The notes: a model not told the origin generated them from the letters alone. DNA of 64,000 nucleotides from Acidicapsa acidisoli (GCF_025685625.1 NZ_JAGSYI010000001.1:2046001-2110000); one strand, 5' to 3'; positions 27,043 to 36,131 are shown, counted from the stretch's first letter. Translations and numbers: made by a program.

Positions 27043-27678
27043 CTATAGGTCGATAATTCCCCGTTTAAGGGCGATGGTAACCGCGTGCGTCCGGTCATTC
27101 GCACTCAACTTGGAAAGGATGCTCTTCACATGAGCTTTGACTGTGTCCTCCGTGATTCTTAGCTTGTCCGCCACCAATTTGTTGGGATTTCCGCCGGCGA
27201 TTGACTGAAGGACGTCCATTTCGCGCTCCGTAAGATTGCTTTCACCTGCGTGGTCGGCAATCTGAGCGGCGATTTCCGGCGGAATTCTCTTGCGGCCTGC
27301 GTAAACCTTGCGGATCGTGTCCAGCAGTTCCTTGCGCAAGAAGCCCTTGAGCAAATAGGCCCTGGCTCCAGCTTTGAGTGCGCGAAGGATCTGGACGTCT
27401 CCGCTGTAGGTCGAAAGAACGATGAATTTCGCCTCCCGAGAATCTCGAAGGATCTCCGTCATTGCGTCAACGCCACTCAAGTCGGGCATGCGCATGTCCA
27501 TCAAAGTCACATCTGGTTGGTGCAGACGAAAGAGTTCAATTGCTTCTCTCCCCGTGGCAGCTTCGGCCACAACCGTCATGTCGGATTGTTTAGAGACGAG
27601 TGATTCGACTCCCTCTCGTAAGAGAGGGTGATCATCAACGATGAGAATGCGGATGGGATCAGAGCCGTTCGACATCAT
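27043..27678 (-). CDS. NarL/LuxR-family response regulator
   Basis: About 211 residues. The receiver domain starts at IRILIVDDHPLLREGVESLV, with the phosphoacceptor aspartate in PDVTLMDMRMPDLSGVDAM and the lysine in GARAYLLKGFLRKELL. The C-terminal LuxR helix-turn-helix is in LTEREMDVLQSIAGGNPNKL, then VADKLRITEDTVKAHVKSIL. The start is set at one of two adjacent ATG codons at 27678/27675; the open frame extends further upstream. It overlaps the end of the histidine kinase gene by about 20 bases, so the two form a cognate two-component pair. Confidence 0.92.
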   Translation of the reverse strand: MMSNGSDPIRILIVDDHPLLREGVESLVSKQSDMTVVAEAATGREAIELFRLHQPDVTLMDMRMPDLSGVDAMTEILRDSREAKFIVLSTYSGDVQILRALKAGARAYLLKGFLRKELLDTIRKVYAGRKRIPPEIAAQIADHAGESNLTEREMDVLQSIAGGNPNKLVADKLRITEDTVKAHVKSILSKLSANDRTHAVTIALKRGIIDL

Positions 27679-29107
27679 GTGCCTGCTCCTTTTTGTGGGA
27701 TAATCTGAACCGGACGCGCGATGGAGCCGCGTCGTAGGCAATATAAGCAGGAATCCTCAGCTCGATCTCGGTGCCGGCGCCTGGCTTGCTCCAGATGCTT
27801 AGGCATGCATGAATGTTTCTTGCCCTCTCATACATTCCCGTCAATCCCCAGTGACCTTCACGCCCGCGATTCTTCAGGATTTCTGAATCGACGCCGATTC
27901 CGTCGTCGCGAAATCGAAGACGGAGAAATTGATCCGAATAAGCAACTTCCAGCTCGATTCGTTGCGCACGAGCGTGGGAGAGTGAATTCAATAGTGCCTC
28001 CCTTGCGATCCTGCACACTTCCTCTACGGTCCACGAGTTCACTGTCCTCGGTTGACCTTCTGTCACTACTGAGGTTGTTAGGGGCGGCGTCTTGCCACAG
28101 CAAAACTCCTCAATCAAATCGTTCATCATGGTTTTGAGGGAATCGGCGAGACAGCGCCCCGCTGGAGCCACTGAACGAATTCCTTGAATTGCCTTTCTGC
28201 TCTCTGCCAGAGCTTGATCTGCTCTGCTGAGAGCCTGTTCCAACATCTCCTTCGCACACAGCGGATCGGAGAGGACTGTGTCGGTCGCTATTTGAAAACG
28301 AAGAATGAGTCCTTGGAAGCTCTGCAGCAAGGTATCGTGGAGTTCTTGTGCCATTCGGGTCCGTTCGGCAAGCCGTTCTTGAAATCGAATATTCAACTGG
28401 TGAGTAAGGAGAAACATGCGACACCGGTAGAAGAGAATCGCTGTTATGAGAGCTGACCCCAAGCAGGTTATGCGAAACCAACCGGATTGCCAGAAATCGC
28501 GTTTGATAGCGAACTCAACGGTGGCGTAGTCCGCACCCACCTGCGTGAAGTTTTTGCGAGTTGAGTCAGGTTGAACTTCGGTGAACGGAGAATCTCCGAC
28601 AGGTTGTAGCCGCCGGATCGTTCTGTGTGCGGAGACGAAATTTTCTTGACCCTGCTGAGCTTCCGTCAATTTTCCACCGTTATATTCAGTCTGGTCAGGA
28701 CCGCCCGCAAGTGAGCCTTGGGTGAATTTGATCGGCGGGTCTCTGGCCGAGTCACGTGATCGGCAGCCAATCCTGAATAGCAGAGGGGCCACCAGGAGTA
28801 GGCCTATCGTCGCCCATTGGACTGAGTGCGCCGCTCGCAAAAGAGCGCGATCGGCTTTTGACCGCGGGAATTCGGCGGCCCGGATCTTGCAGGGAAGACC
28901 GAGGCGTACTATCGGTGTGTCGGAAGAGCATCGCCACATGTCCGGGGTCTCGACTTCTGGACAAATACGGTTGGTCGTCGGGGAATTGTGCTGGTGATGG
29001 CCCGAGCGGATCAGACGACACTCAAAACGTGGATCGAATTTTTCATTGACTACCCTGCAGAACTGAAAGTTGTGCCTTGGCAGATTCCGTAAAGCTCCAT
29101 GGACCAT
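27659..29107 (-). CDS. Sensor histidine kinase (HisKA_3/NarX type)
   Basis: Up to 482 residues. A first membrane segment (about residues 95-115, WATIGLLLVAPLLFRIGC) is followed by a periplasmic domain with IKFTQGSLAGGPDQTEYNGG and PFTEVQPDSTRKNFTQVGAD, a pattern I associate with acidobacterial kinases. A second membrane segment (WFRITCLGSALITAILFY) comes next. The dimerisation helix has the phosphoacceptor histidine in RMAQELHDTLLQSFQGLILR. The ATPase domain shows IAREALLNSLSHA (N box), RFRDDGIGVD (G1) and HWGLTGMYERA (G2). The exact start is unclear; an internal ATG about 57 residues later is an alternative. It partners the downstream response regulator. Confidence 0.85.
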   Translation of the reverse strand: MVHGALRNLPRHNFQFCRVVNEKFDPRFECRLIRSGHHQHNSPTTNRICPEVETPDMWRCSSDTPIVRLGLPCKIRAAEFPRSKADRALLRAAHSVQWATIGLLLVAPLLFRIGCRSRDSARDPPIKFTQGSLAGGPDQTEYNGGKLTEAQQGQENFVSAHRTIRRLQPVGDSPFTEVQPDSTRKNFTQVGADYATVEFAIKRDFWQSGWFRITCLGSALITAILFYRCRMFLLTHQLNIRFQERLAERTRMAQELHDTLLQSFQGLILRFQIATDTVLSDPLCAKEMLEQALSRADQALAESRKAIQGIRSVAPAGRCLADSLKTMMNDLIEEFCCGKTPPLTTSVVTEGQPRTVNSWTVEEVCRIAREALLNSLSHARAQRIELEVAYSDQFLRLRFRDDGIGVDSEILKNRGREGHWGLTGMYERARNIHACLSIWSKPGAGTEIELRIPAYIAYDAAPSRVRFRLSHKKEQAHDVERL

Positions 29108-29352
29108 GCGTATCTCTGACTACCGCCGGGGTAAATGTTCTGCCGATGATTTGAGAGTGAAATCCGGGTGAAATCTGGAAACGCGTTGATTCTAAAGACA
29201 AGACCCAGGATTCGACGTTTGTCGAATGCTCGCTCTCATCGCTGTTAGGGAGGAGGCGGCCTCGACAGAGGCGGAAGCTGTTGCCATCGATCTGAACCTG
29301 CTTATGTGTCATGCTAGGGTTTAGTAGACATCGGCCCTTTTTTGTGGCTCCT
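29108..29352. other. Divergent promoter region
   Basis: This lies between the histidine kinase (minus) and the winged-helix/TPR regulator (plus). No clear operator or repeat is visible. Confidence 0.4.
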
Positions 29353-31269
29353 ATGGCAAACGTGCTTTCAGGTCGCGTCCGGTTGGGGGTCTTTGAAGTT
29401 GACCTCAAGTCTGGAGAACTGCACTCAATTGAGGCACCCGCAGCCAAGCCGACTCTTCTGAGGGAGCAGGTATTGCAAGTCCTGCGGCTATTGGTGGAGC
29501 GTAGCGGAGAGATCGTCACCCGTGAGGAGATCAAGAGCAAGTTGTGGGCCGATGACACGGTAGTGGAATTCGACCAGAGCATTAACGCGACCATCAAAAG
29601 CCTGCGGCGTGCGCTGGGGGATTCCGCGGATGAACCCCGGTATATCGAGACCTTGGCGCGGCGTGGCTATCGATTGATGGTCCCGATAGAGTACCAGGAG
29701 TCATCGCCAGAAACCACGTTGGAGCAGGACCCGGATCAGCGCGGGCGCACGGGCCGGATGGGCGAACAGGCGGCCAAAGTTCAGCGGCGGCTAAAGCCTG
29801 CCTGGTGGAAAATTGCGCTCCTGGTCGCGCCTGCCGTCATTTTGGCTGGCGTGGGCTACATTTCTTGGCGGCACTCTCGTTCCACAGCACCACCCACTGC
29901 AGAAAGAATCAGGCTCGCCGTGCTGCCGTTTGAGAATCTCACCGGCGACCCCAATAAGGAATACCTCGCGGATGGGCTTACCGAAGAAACGATTTCACAA
30001 CTGGGCCGGCTTGACCCGAAACGGCTGGCCGTCATCGCTCGGACCTCCGTAATGGGATACAAACACAAGGACGAACACCTGGACCAGATCGGACGCGATC
30101 TTTCTGTGCAGTATGTTCTGGAAGACAGTCTTCGCCAAAACGGAGACCACATACGTCTTACCGCGCAACTCATTCAGGTGAAGGACCAAACTCATCTGTG
30201 GTCGGAGGATTACGACTATACGGCGAAGGACATACTTAATGTCGAAGACGACGTAGCCAGCGCGGTTGCGCAACAAATCAGGTTGCGTTTGACTTCGCAA
30301 CAACAAGCAGACTTGACTCAATCGCATCCGGTTAATCCGGAAGCCTTCGATGCCTACTTGCGGGGGTACTCCTTATTCGAGCGAAACACCAGCAAGGATG
30401 CGGAAATGGCAGCGAAGTATTACGAACGAGCGACCCAACTCGATCCTTCCTACGCTTTGGCTTGGGTCGGGTTGTCTCGAGTGCACAACTGGGAAGTCAA
30501 CATAGACCTCATTCCCGCTGAGGAGGGTCACCGGCTTGCGCGCGAAGAAGTGGAACGGGCGTTAGCTCTAAACCCGAACCTAGCAGAAGCGCATATTCAG
30601 ATGGGACGGATTAAGCAGCAGACCGACTTCGACTGGCTTGGAGTGGACGCTTCTTTACGAAGAGCCATTGCTCTGGAGCCAGGAAATCCCGAAGCTCTAA
30701 CGGGGGAGGCTAGTAACTTAGAGATCCTCGGTCGCTTCGAGGAAGCGATTAAGTTGGACCGCCAAGCCGTTGACTTGGATCCTCTGAATGCGGATAGTTG
30801 GCAGCGTCTTGCAGAGGTTGAGTATTTTATGGGGCAATTGGACAAAGCCGCGGCGGATTGCAAAAAGGGGCTTGAGCTAAGCCCCGATGCTTGGCCCGGT
30901 CCTATGCTGTTAAGCCAAATCTATTTGTTGCAGGGGCGGCATCAGGATGCATTGTCTGAAATCAGGCTGGTACGATTTGATGCCCCACGTTTCATGCTGT
31001 ATGCGATTGCGTACCATACGCTTGGTCTTGAAAAAGAATCGGACGCCGCCTTGAGTGAACTAATTGCGAAATACCATGAAGAGCCGGTGCTTGTCGCCGA
31101 GGCCTATGCTTGCCGTAACCAGTCCAATAAGGCCTTCGAATGGCTTGACCGAGCTTATGCCCAACATGATTCCAGTCTGATTGCCACGAAAATAGACCCT
31201 CTACTGAAGAGCTTGCACAACGACCCGCGATTTGCCGAGTTGTTGAAGAAGCTCAACCTGCCGACTTGA
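29353..31269 (+). CDS. Winged-helix/TPR transmembrane regulator (CadC-like)
   Basis: About 638 residues. An OmpR/CadC-type winged helix covers residues 1-105 (LLREQVLQVLRLLVERSGEI, TVVEFDQSINATIKSLRRAL). One membrane segment follows (WWKIALLVAPAVILAGVGYI). Then comes a TolB/FlgO-like domain with LAVLPFENLTGDPNKEYLAD and VIARTSVMGYKHKDEHLDQI. Five or more TPR units complete the protein (AKYYERATQLDPSYALAWVG, EAIKLDRQAVDLDPLNADSW). This architecture is very common in Acidobacteriota. The start MANVLSGRVRLG at 29353 fits the domain; an ATG at 29311 is possible. It is probably a membrane-bound transcription factor, and the target and signal are unknown. Confidence 0.88.
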   Translation: MANVLSGRVRLGVFEVDLKSGELHSIEAPAAKPTLLREQVLQVLRLLVERSGEIVTREEIKSKLWADDTVVEFDQSINATIKSLRRALGDSADEPRYIETLARRGYRLMVPIEYQESSPETTLEQDPDQRGRTGRMGEQAAKVQRRLKPAWWKIALLVAPAVILAGVGYISWRHSRSTAPPTAERIRLAVLPFENLTGDPNKEYLADGLTEETISQLGRLDPKRLAVIARTSVMGYKHKDEHLDQIGRDLSVQYVLEDSLRQNGDHIRLTAQLIQVKDQTHLWSEDYDYTAKDILNVEDDVASAVAQQIRLRLTSQQQADLTQSHPVNPEAFDAYLRGYSLFERNTSKDAEMAAKYYERATQLDPSYALAWVGLSRVHNWEVNIDLIPAEEGHRLAREEVERALALNPNLAEAHIQMGRIKQQTDFDWLGVDASLRRAIALEPGNPEALTGEASNLEILGRFEEAIKLDRQAVDLDPLNADSWQRLAEVEYFMGQLDKAAADCKKGLELSPDAWPGPMLLSQIYLLQGRHQDALSEIRLVRFDAPRFMLYAIAYHTLGLEKESDAALSELIAKYHEEPVLVAEAYACRNQSNKAFEWLDRAYAQHDSSLIATKIDPLLKSLHNDPRFAELLKKLNLPT

Positions 31270-31329
31270 CGCGCGCATCCCGCGGCAATCCATTCCCTAC
31301 CTGCATCCGCTACTTGTGTCTTCCGGATC

Positions 31330-31792
31330 CTACCAATCTGATCCGACCGTAACTCTTTTCTGTCCGTGGATGCGCTTGGCTAGATGGGTACGAGCGCGAT
31401 AGAGCCTTGACTTTGCAGCGGCAACCGAGATATTCAGGGCGCCCGCGATATCTTTCAACGGGAGATCTTCGGCCAATTGAATCTCGACGGGCGCGCGCAA
31501 TCGGGGTTCAAGCTTTCTGATCGCATGCAGGAGGCGGTTCCACCGCTGACGGATGTCGCACAGTTGCTCCGGGTTGATGCCTGGGTCTCTCACCTCCAAC
31601 GAAGGCTGATCAGCCCCTTCCTCAGATGAGGAGATCACCACAATCTCAGGATGTGTGCGCCGTCTTCGAAGAATCATCAATGCGGAGTTCATCGCGATTC
31701 GCGTCAGCCATGAATAAAGACTCGATCTTCCTTCAAATCGGCGGAGAGACACATATGCACGGAGGAGGGTATGGTCTGCAAACGAGACGCTT
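31330..31792 (-). pseudogene. ECF RNA polymerase sigma factor, 5' truncated
   Basis: From LLRAYVSLRRFEGRSSLYSW onward this is a typical ECF sigma factor. It has region 2 (TRIAMNSALMILRRRR), a linker, and region 4 with APVEIQLAEDLPLKDIAGAL, then NISVAAAKSRLYRARTHLA. The first 50-60 residues of region 2 that bind core polymerase are missing. Upstream of about 31792 the frame continues open but the sequence is non-homologous, because a hydrolase fragment on the plus strand abuts here. The DNA-binding region 4 is intact, but the protein should not act as a sigma factor. Confidence 0.82.
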
Positions 31793-31795
31793 TTG

Positions 31796-32020
31796 AACTG
31801 TTCCGTTCCAGTTCTGATCGTCCATTGCGAGCGCGATCGCGCATTTCCAGTACGGATGGCTCGGGAACTGGCCTCTCTTTGCGATCCCAAGGCAGAATTG
31901 GTGATCGTTCCGGAGCAGGCCCACAATGAAGCCTTTTACGATCCAAAGTTGTCTTATTGGCACTACGTTCTCGATCACATCGCTTCCGATGGTTCTCATA
32001 GCCCTGGAACATCAACTTGA
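31796..32020 (+). pseudogene. Alpha/beta hydrolase, C-terminal fragment
   Basis: The plus strand encodes CSVPVLIVHCERDRAFPVRM, then LASLCDPKAELVIVPEQAHN. This is the end of a serine aminopeptidase-like alpha/beta hydrolase with the catalytic aspartate region (HCERDRAF) and histidine (EQAHNEAF). The rest of the gene is absent. The fragment directly joins the truncated sigma factor gene. Confidence 0.78.
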
Positions 32021-32159
32021 GTCGCACTCCGCGCAGCGATTGTCGAAGCTTAGTTGCGGCAGCACCCGCGTGCTTCGGGAACAGGATTGAAACTGAAATA
32101 GGGCACATCGATCCATACGAGTCTCGACATATATTGATACCCTCGTTTCGCCTTTCCGG

Positions 32160-32363
32160 CGGCATAAGCGCCAACAGCGTCGCAATCACGCCGGAGAGAC
32201 CCACGGGATCGAGAGGCCTGGTTCCAGAAAGCATTGACAGGAAGGCGCGTGTTGCCGCGCAGCTCAACAGCAAGCCACGGCCGAGGCTGAACAGCGCTGG
32301 GCACAGACGCAGACCATCGAACAGCATCAACTGCAAGAGCCGATCGCGTTGTGCACCGAGTGA
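32160..32363 (-). pseudogene. FtsX/MacB-like permease, C-terminal fragment (copy 1)
   Basis: The minus strand reads SLGAQRDRLLQLMLFDGLRL, then a hydrophobic segment and MLSGTRPLDPVGLSGVIATL. This is the last cytoplasmic loop and membrane segments of an ADOP/MacB-type FtsX permease: the family normally shows ALGAQR, a glycine-rich helix and a DP motif. The usual C-terminal ending is lost and the upstream part of the gene is absent. About 145 bases are shared with the fragment at 35987-36131. Confidence 0.72.
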
Positions 32364-32693
32364 CTTGCACTTTTGCAATATTCTGCTTCGACCGTGGCTT
32401 GGGTACTCGTTGTCTCGCCCTCATCGCGAGCCACGTGGCAGGTGCCCTATGGAGTTTTCCCGAGGTGGTTCGCGAGGGGAAAGGAATACGCACCACATCC
32501 GGCGGCATTTTCAAACTCGATCCTCATAACGAGGTTCAAACCATTCTCAATGAGCGAATTGGGCTGAACGCAACAGCAGACATATTCATATGCCGCGCGG
32601 CGCATCGAAAACTGAAGGTCCCCAAAAACCAAGATCTCCGCCCATTCGCGCAAACGGCGCGCGATAAGGACGGGGTACCTGGTCTCTTGAGCT
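32364..32693. other. Intergenic debris, no gene supported
   Basis: Open frames exist on both strands (for example a plus-strand piece ILNERIGLNATADIFICRAA) but none is recognised. Given the gene fragments on its left it is probably decayed coding sequence. Confidence 0.35.
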
Positions 32694-33257
32694 TTACTTC
32701 TTGGGCCGCGACTCCGGCGGCACAAGACCTGCGAGGCGGTAGTACACAACGAGCTGGCCGTAGTGTTCACCGCCATGTTCGATGATGCCGTTTGCTATGT
32801 CGAGAACGCGCGATTTCTGATGAGGGAAGTAAACAAACTCCGTCATCATGCCTTTTTCACCGTGCGACAGAATGGCGGCGGATCCGTCGGCAAAGGATTT
32901 CTTGACGAATGCGACGATGTCCGCCTTTGTTTTGTACTGGTCGCGCTTTGGATCTTCTCCCGCGGGAGGCTTCCGCCCCATCACCGTATCAGTGAAGAGG
33001 TAGTTTGAACCCGCCGCGTGCAGCAACTGCTCGGCGAAGCTCCGCTGCGCGGGTGTCGGCTTGAAGTCATATTTGTCCTCGGGAAAATCTTCGGCCATCG
33101 CGGTCAGCTTGCGGCCAATCTCATTCCAGGAATCGAGCACGACTTTCACTTCCGGATCGGCAGGTTTGACGGCTGCATCTTTCTTCATTGCGCCCTGGGC
33201 ATGGGCGGGAAACGCGCATGCCAGCAGGACGATTGCGAGAAACGGTATTCCCTTCAT
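32694..33257 (-). CDS. Exported DinB-family protein
   Basis: About 187 residues with a signal peptide (FLAIVLLACAFPAHAQ) and a DinB four-helix bundle (SWNEIGRKLTAMAEDFPEDK, YDFKPTPAQRSFAEQLLHAA, GIIEHGGEHYGQLVVYYRLA). The histidines near LLHAAG and in EHGGEHYGQ are the expected metal ligands. DinB-like proteins include thiol-dependent S-transferases, and exported members are common in Acidobacteriota. The ATG at 33257 has ggagaaag upstream; a GTG at 33269 adds four residues. It is followed upstream by SRPBCC and ArsR genes on the same strand. Confidence 0.87.
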   Translation of the reverse strand: MKGIPFLAIVLLACAFPAHAQGAMKKDAAVKPADPEVKVVLDSWNEIGRKLTAMAEDFPEDKYDFKPTPAQRSFAEQLLHAAGSNYLFTDTVMGRKPPAGEDPKRDQYKTKADIVAFVKKSFADGSAAILSHGEKGMMTEFVYFPHQKSRVLDIANGIIEHGGEHYGQLVVYYRLAGLVPPESRPKK

Positions 33258-33300
33258 TTCTTTCTCCACGATTGAGTTCGCGAATCAAAGCTTCAGCTTC

Positions 33301-33810
33301 TTATTTCGTCTGCACCAGTCCTGCAACAACGGCAGCAAGTTTATCGAGTTGCTCCGCCCAGCCCTCGAGTTGCCCGCTCTCGATTGCGTTCTGCATGGTT
33401 TCGTTTCCAATGAAAGTGAGTTTCGTCTGGCCGTTTCCAATATCCTCGAAAAGAATCACGTTGTGCGCGTCGTCTATTGCCTCAAGCTCTATTTCCAGCT
33501 GCTCAGGCTCAATCTTGTTTCCCTTCGAATCGGAAAAGTACATCGATGAGACGATCTTCTCGTACGGAACAATCTCATAGTATTCACCACTGTTCCAGCC
33601 CTCCCACCCATCCGGCGTTCTCATGCTAAGGAGAAATTTTCCTCCCACGCGAAAATCTATCTCGCAAAAGGGCGCAGTGAAACCCTTCGGCCCCCACCAC
33701 TGCATCACATATTTCGGGTCTGTCCACGCCTTCCAAACCAATTCGCGTGGGGCATCAAAAACTCTCGTGATAACCATCGGCTCTGTTTCATTCACCGTGT
33801 TTTTTGTCAT
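33301..33810 (-). CDS. SRPBCC (AHSA1-like) protein
   Basis: 169 residues of the activator-of-Hsp90 homologue 1-like START fold: MVITRVFDAPRELVWKAWTD, VMQWWGPKGFTAPFCEIDFR, VGGKFLLSMRTPDGWEGW and TRLTFI-like GQTKLTFIGNETMQNAIESG. Such proteins bind hydrophobic ligands. The gene overlaps the upstream ArsR gene by about 23 bases. The ArsR + SRPBCC pair is a very common operon, in which the SRPBCC protein and the repressor are co-regulated. Confidence 0.9.
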   Translation of the reverse strand: MTKNTVNETEPMVITRVFDAPRELVWKAWTDPKYVMQWWGPKGFTAPFCEIDFRVGGKFLLSMRTPDGWEGWNSGEYYEIVPYEKIVSSMYFSDSKGNKIEPEQLEIELEAIDDAHNVILFEDIGNGQTKLTFIGNETMQNAIESGQLEGWAEQLDKLAAVVAGLVQTK

Positions 33811-34144
33811 CTCTGACCTCCTCTTTCTTCATTTGCTTTACAACGGCATCCAGTTTGTCGAAACTCTCTTCCCAGAACTGGCGATAGCTGATCGCCCAGT
33901 CGCTGACAGTCTTTATCGCCTCTGGCCTGAGCCTGCAAATACTCTCTCGACCACGTTTCGTTTTAATCACAATCCGCGCCCGCACCAGATAGGCAATATG
34001 TTTTGAAATCATCTGCTGCGAGAGTGCGAAGGGCTCCGTCAAGCCATGCACGGTGGCTGGCCCTCGGGAGAGTCGTTCGATCATCGCCCTACGGGTGGGA
34101 TCAGACAAAGCCGCAAATGTTGTACCCAATCTATCCACAACCAT
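33788..34144 (-). CDS. ArsR-family repressor
   Basis: A 118-residue winged-helix protein: TTFAALSDPTRRAMIERLSR, then TVHGLTEPFALSQQMISKHI and the wing ARIVIKTKRGRESICRLRPE. It lacks the metal-binding cysteines of ArsR proper, so it belongs to the group that pairs with SRPBCC genes. It is the first gene of the operon with the SRPBCC gene and perhaps DinB. It probably represses its own transcription. Confidence 0.9.
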   Translation of the reverse strand: MVVDRLGTTFAALSDPTRRAMIERLSRGPATVHGLTEPFALSQQMISKHIAYLVRARIVIKTKRGRESICRLRPEAIKTVSDWAISYRQFWEESFDKLDAVVKQMKKEEVRDDKKHGE

Positions 34145-34165
34145 ATGGTAGTGGATATTCGTCGC

Positions 34166-34398
34166 ATGTCAATTGCTATTCTCGCGATCCCCGTTTTCTG
34201 TTCCCTGATCGGCGGGTGCGCCTCTTAGAGACACCTGAACCCTTGACTCACTCCGTTGCGGCCGGAAGTGTTCGGCCGCCGCAAATTCCTTCGTTCCATG
34301 ACCTTGAGATTCAAGTTTCTGAAACGACGGTTATTGCCCAGATCGGGAGGGAGCACGGTGTGGGCACGCTAACACGCGAGAAGATCCAACTGCCTTAA
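34166..34398 (+). pseudogene. Possible small lipoprotein, frameshifted
   Basis: MSIAILAIPVFCSLIGGCAS looks like a complete lipoprotein signal with lipobox, and then stops at 34228. An open stretch in another frame continues with TPEPLTHSVAAGSVRPPQIP and FHDLEIQVSETTVIAQIGRE to 34398. A one-base change would fuse them into a 75-residue lipoprotein. There is no family match, so this is a suggestion only. Confidence 0.25.
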
Positions 34399-34439
34399 CG
34401 GGATTCCCGGGATAGGATGGGACAAGAGAGAGGCTTCCC

Positions 34440-35753
34440 GTGTCTGAGGATGATCGTCAACATTTGGACGTGCAGCCTGAGAGTATCTGGCTGGTGGACA
34501 GAATCGTTTCCCGGGCCGCCGGCACGGAATCCGCATTCCTGCGTGACGGGTCTGGCTTTCGCCTCGACGGAAAAGACCCTTATCTCCGCCTGCATTTCGT
34601 CAGCATCTACGTGAGCGACCAGGAACGGAGCCTGCATTTTTTCGTCGATCTACTTGGCTTCAGCTTGATCTCCGACTCACACTTTGCTTCCGGCCGCCGT
34701 TGGATCGAGGTTGCTCCACCCGACGGCGCGGCGATCCTGACTCTCGTGAAACCCATTCCGGGGCTAAACCAAGACCATTTTGTCGGGAACTCCGGGATGG
34801 CCACCTTCCTGACCGAAGATGTGGAAGCCAAATATCGGGAATGGTCCGGGCGCGGTGTGTCTTTCTCTATGCCGCCGCAAACACCGGCATGGGGCGGCAC
34901 CTACTGCGCGTTTCATGACCCCGACGGCAACACCTTCGCGCTTGCCGGTTTCGACGCGACCACTCGTGAACTGGACGCGCGCCGCCGCGCTTATGCCGAC
35001 CGCATTGAAGCAGACACGCGTGCCGCGCGAGAACTGGAAATCGCCAAGCAGGTACAGGCACGTCTCTTTCCCCAACGTTTGCCTCCGGTTCCAACGCTGG
35101 ATTACGCGGGGCTTTGTATCCAGGCCCGCTCCGTCGGCGGAGACTACTACGATTTTCTGGAACTTGGGTCCGGCCGCTTGGCGCTTGTCTTGGCCGACAT
35201 TGCAGGCAAAGGCATCGCGGCATCCCTGCTGATGGCGAATCTGCAGGCCAACCTGCGCAGCCAGTGCGCCGTGGCCGCAGATGACCCGCAGAGGTTTCTG
35301 AATTCGGTCAACCGCCTGCTGTTTGAAAACACGGCCGAGAACGCGTACGCCACGCTCTTCTTTGCCGACTTTGATCCTCGCAGCGGATGCCTGCGCTACG
35401 CCAACTGCGGTCATCTGCCCGGTCTCGTGCTGCGCCCCGATGGGACCATCGAGCGGCTCGACGCCACCTGTACCGTGGTCGGACTGTTCGACCATCTTCC
35501 CTGCGCGGTCTTGGAGAATCGCCTCGATCCGGGCGACATTCTGGCTATCTACTCCGACGGCGTCACCGAGTCCTTCAATGCCAATGGCGAGGAATTCGGT
35601 GAGGCGGGATTAACGAATGCTCTGATGTGTCATCGTTCGCTGCCTGCAGAGCGGCTAGTCGCTGCGATTGTGGAAGAGGTCAAGCAATTCGCCACCGGCA
35701 CCCAGTTCGATGACATCACGCTCATCATCGCCAAGCGCAGTGGTGCGCTCTAG
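34440..35753 (+). CDS. VOC domain-PP2C (SpoIIE-type) phosphatase fusion
   Basis: A 437-residue protein. Residues about 45-175 form a glyoxalase-fold domain (FVSIYVSDQERSLHFFVDLL to YCAFHDPDGNTFALAGF). A coiled-coil linker follows (TRELDARRRAYADRIEADTR). Residues about 195-435 form a SpoIIE-type PP2C phosphatase with LEIAKQVQARLFPQRLPPVP, RSVGGDYYDFLELGSGRLAL, VLADIAGKGIAASLLMANLQ and FDDITLIIAKR. The metal-binding aspartates are in GGDYYDF, ADIAGKG, SDGVTE and FDDI. Such phosphatases act on anti-sigma-factor antagonists. The VOC domain may sense a small ligand. The start is GTG at 34440, and the ribosome binding site is weak. Confidence 0.87.
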   Translation: MSEDDRQHLDVQPESIWLVDRIVSRAAGTESAFLRDGSGFRLDGKDPYLRLHFVSIYVSDQERSLHFFVDLLGFSLISDSHFASGRRWIEVAPPDGAAILTLVKPIPGLNQDHFVGNSGMATFLTEDVEAKYREWSGRGVSFSMPPQTPAWGGTYCAFHDPDGNTFALAGFDATTRELDARRRAYADRIEADTRAARELEIAKQVQARLFPQRLPPVPTLDYAGLCIQARSVGGDYYDFLELGSGRLALVLADIAGKGIAASLLMANLQANLRSQCAVAADDPQRFLNSVNRLLFENTAENAYATLFFADFDPRSGCLRYANCGHLPGLVLRPDGTIERLDATCTVVGLFDHLPCAVLENRLDPGDILAIYSDGVTESFNANGEEFGEAGLTNALMCHRSLPAERLVAAIVEEVKQFATGTQFDDITLIIAKRSGAL

Positions 35754-35986
35754 TAACTGCCAACTTGGCAAGTGAGTCGCCCACCATCCACACCATTTTT
35801 GAAGTCAGACGTTGGGATCGTGGTCGAATCACCCTCCATCCGTCAGTAACAAGTTGAGCAACAGCCATGCATGGTTTTGGCGATGGCGATTTTTCGATGC
35901 TCTGAAGCATGTGGGGCAGCGGTACGATGTCCAGTTTTTCTAGCCACAGTCCAACTCACACTTGATGCTGCCTGTCGACTTCCGCG

Positions 35987-36131
35987 TTCCGGAAAGCATT
36001 GACTGGAAGGTGCGTGTTGCCGCGAAGCTCAACAGCAACCCAAGGCCGAGGCCGAACAGCGCTGGGCGCAGACGCAGACCATCGAACAGCATCAACTGCA
36101 AGAGCCGATCGCGTTGTGCACCAAGTGCCAT
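35987..36131 (-). pseudogene. FtsX/MacB-like permease, C-terminal fragment (copy 2)
   Basis: The minus strand reads MALGAQRDRLLQLMLFDGLR, LRPALFGLGLGLLLSFAATR and FQSMLSGTR. It is nearly the same protein segment as at 32160-32363, but ends earlier, at the MLSGTR motif. Neither end shows the remainder of a permease gene. Confidence 0.72.

Larger units (their letters stand above)
32222..36130. repeat. Direct repeat pair of permease sequence (32222-32365 and 35987-36130)
   Basis: Two stretches of about 144 bases in the same orientation are roughly 90% identical. They share for example agaccatcgaacagcatcaa and ctgcaagagccgatcgcgtt. They bracket a 3.6-kb block with DinB, SRPBCC, ArsR and the VOC-phosphatase genes. 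Homologous recombination between them would delete that block. Confidence 0.75.
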
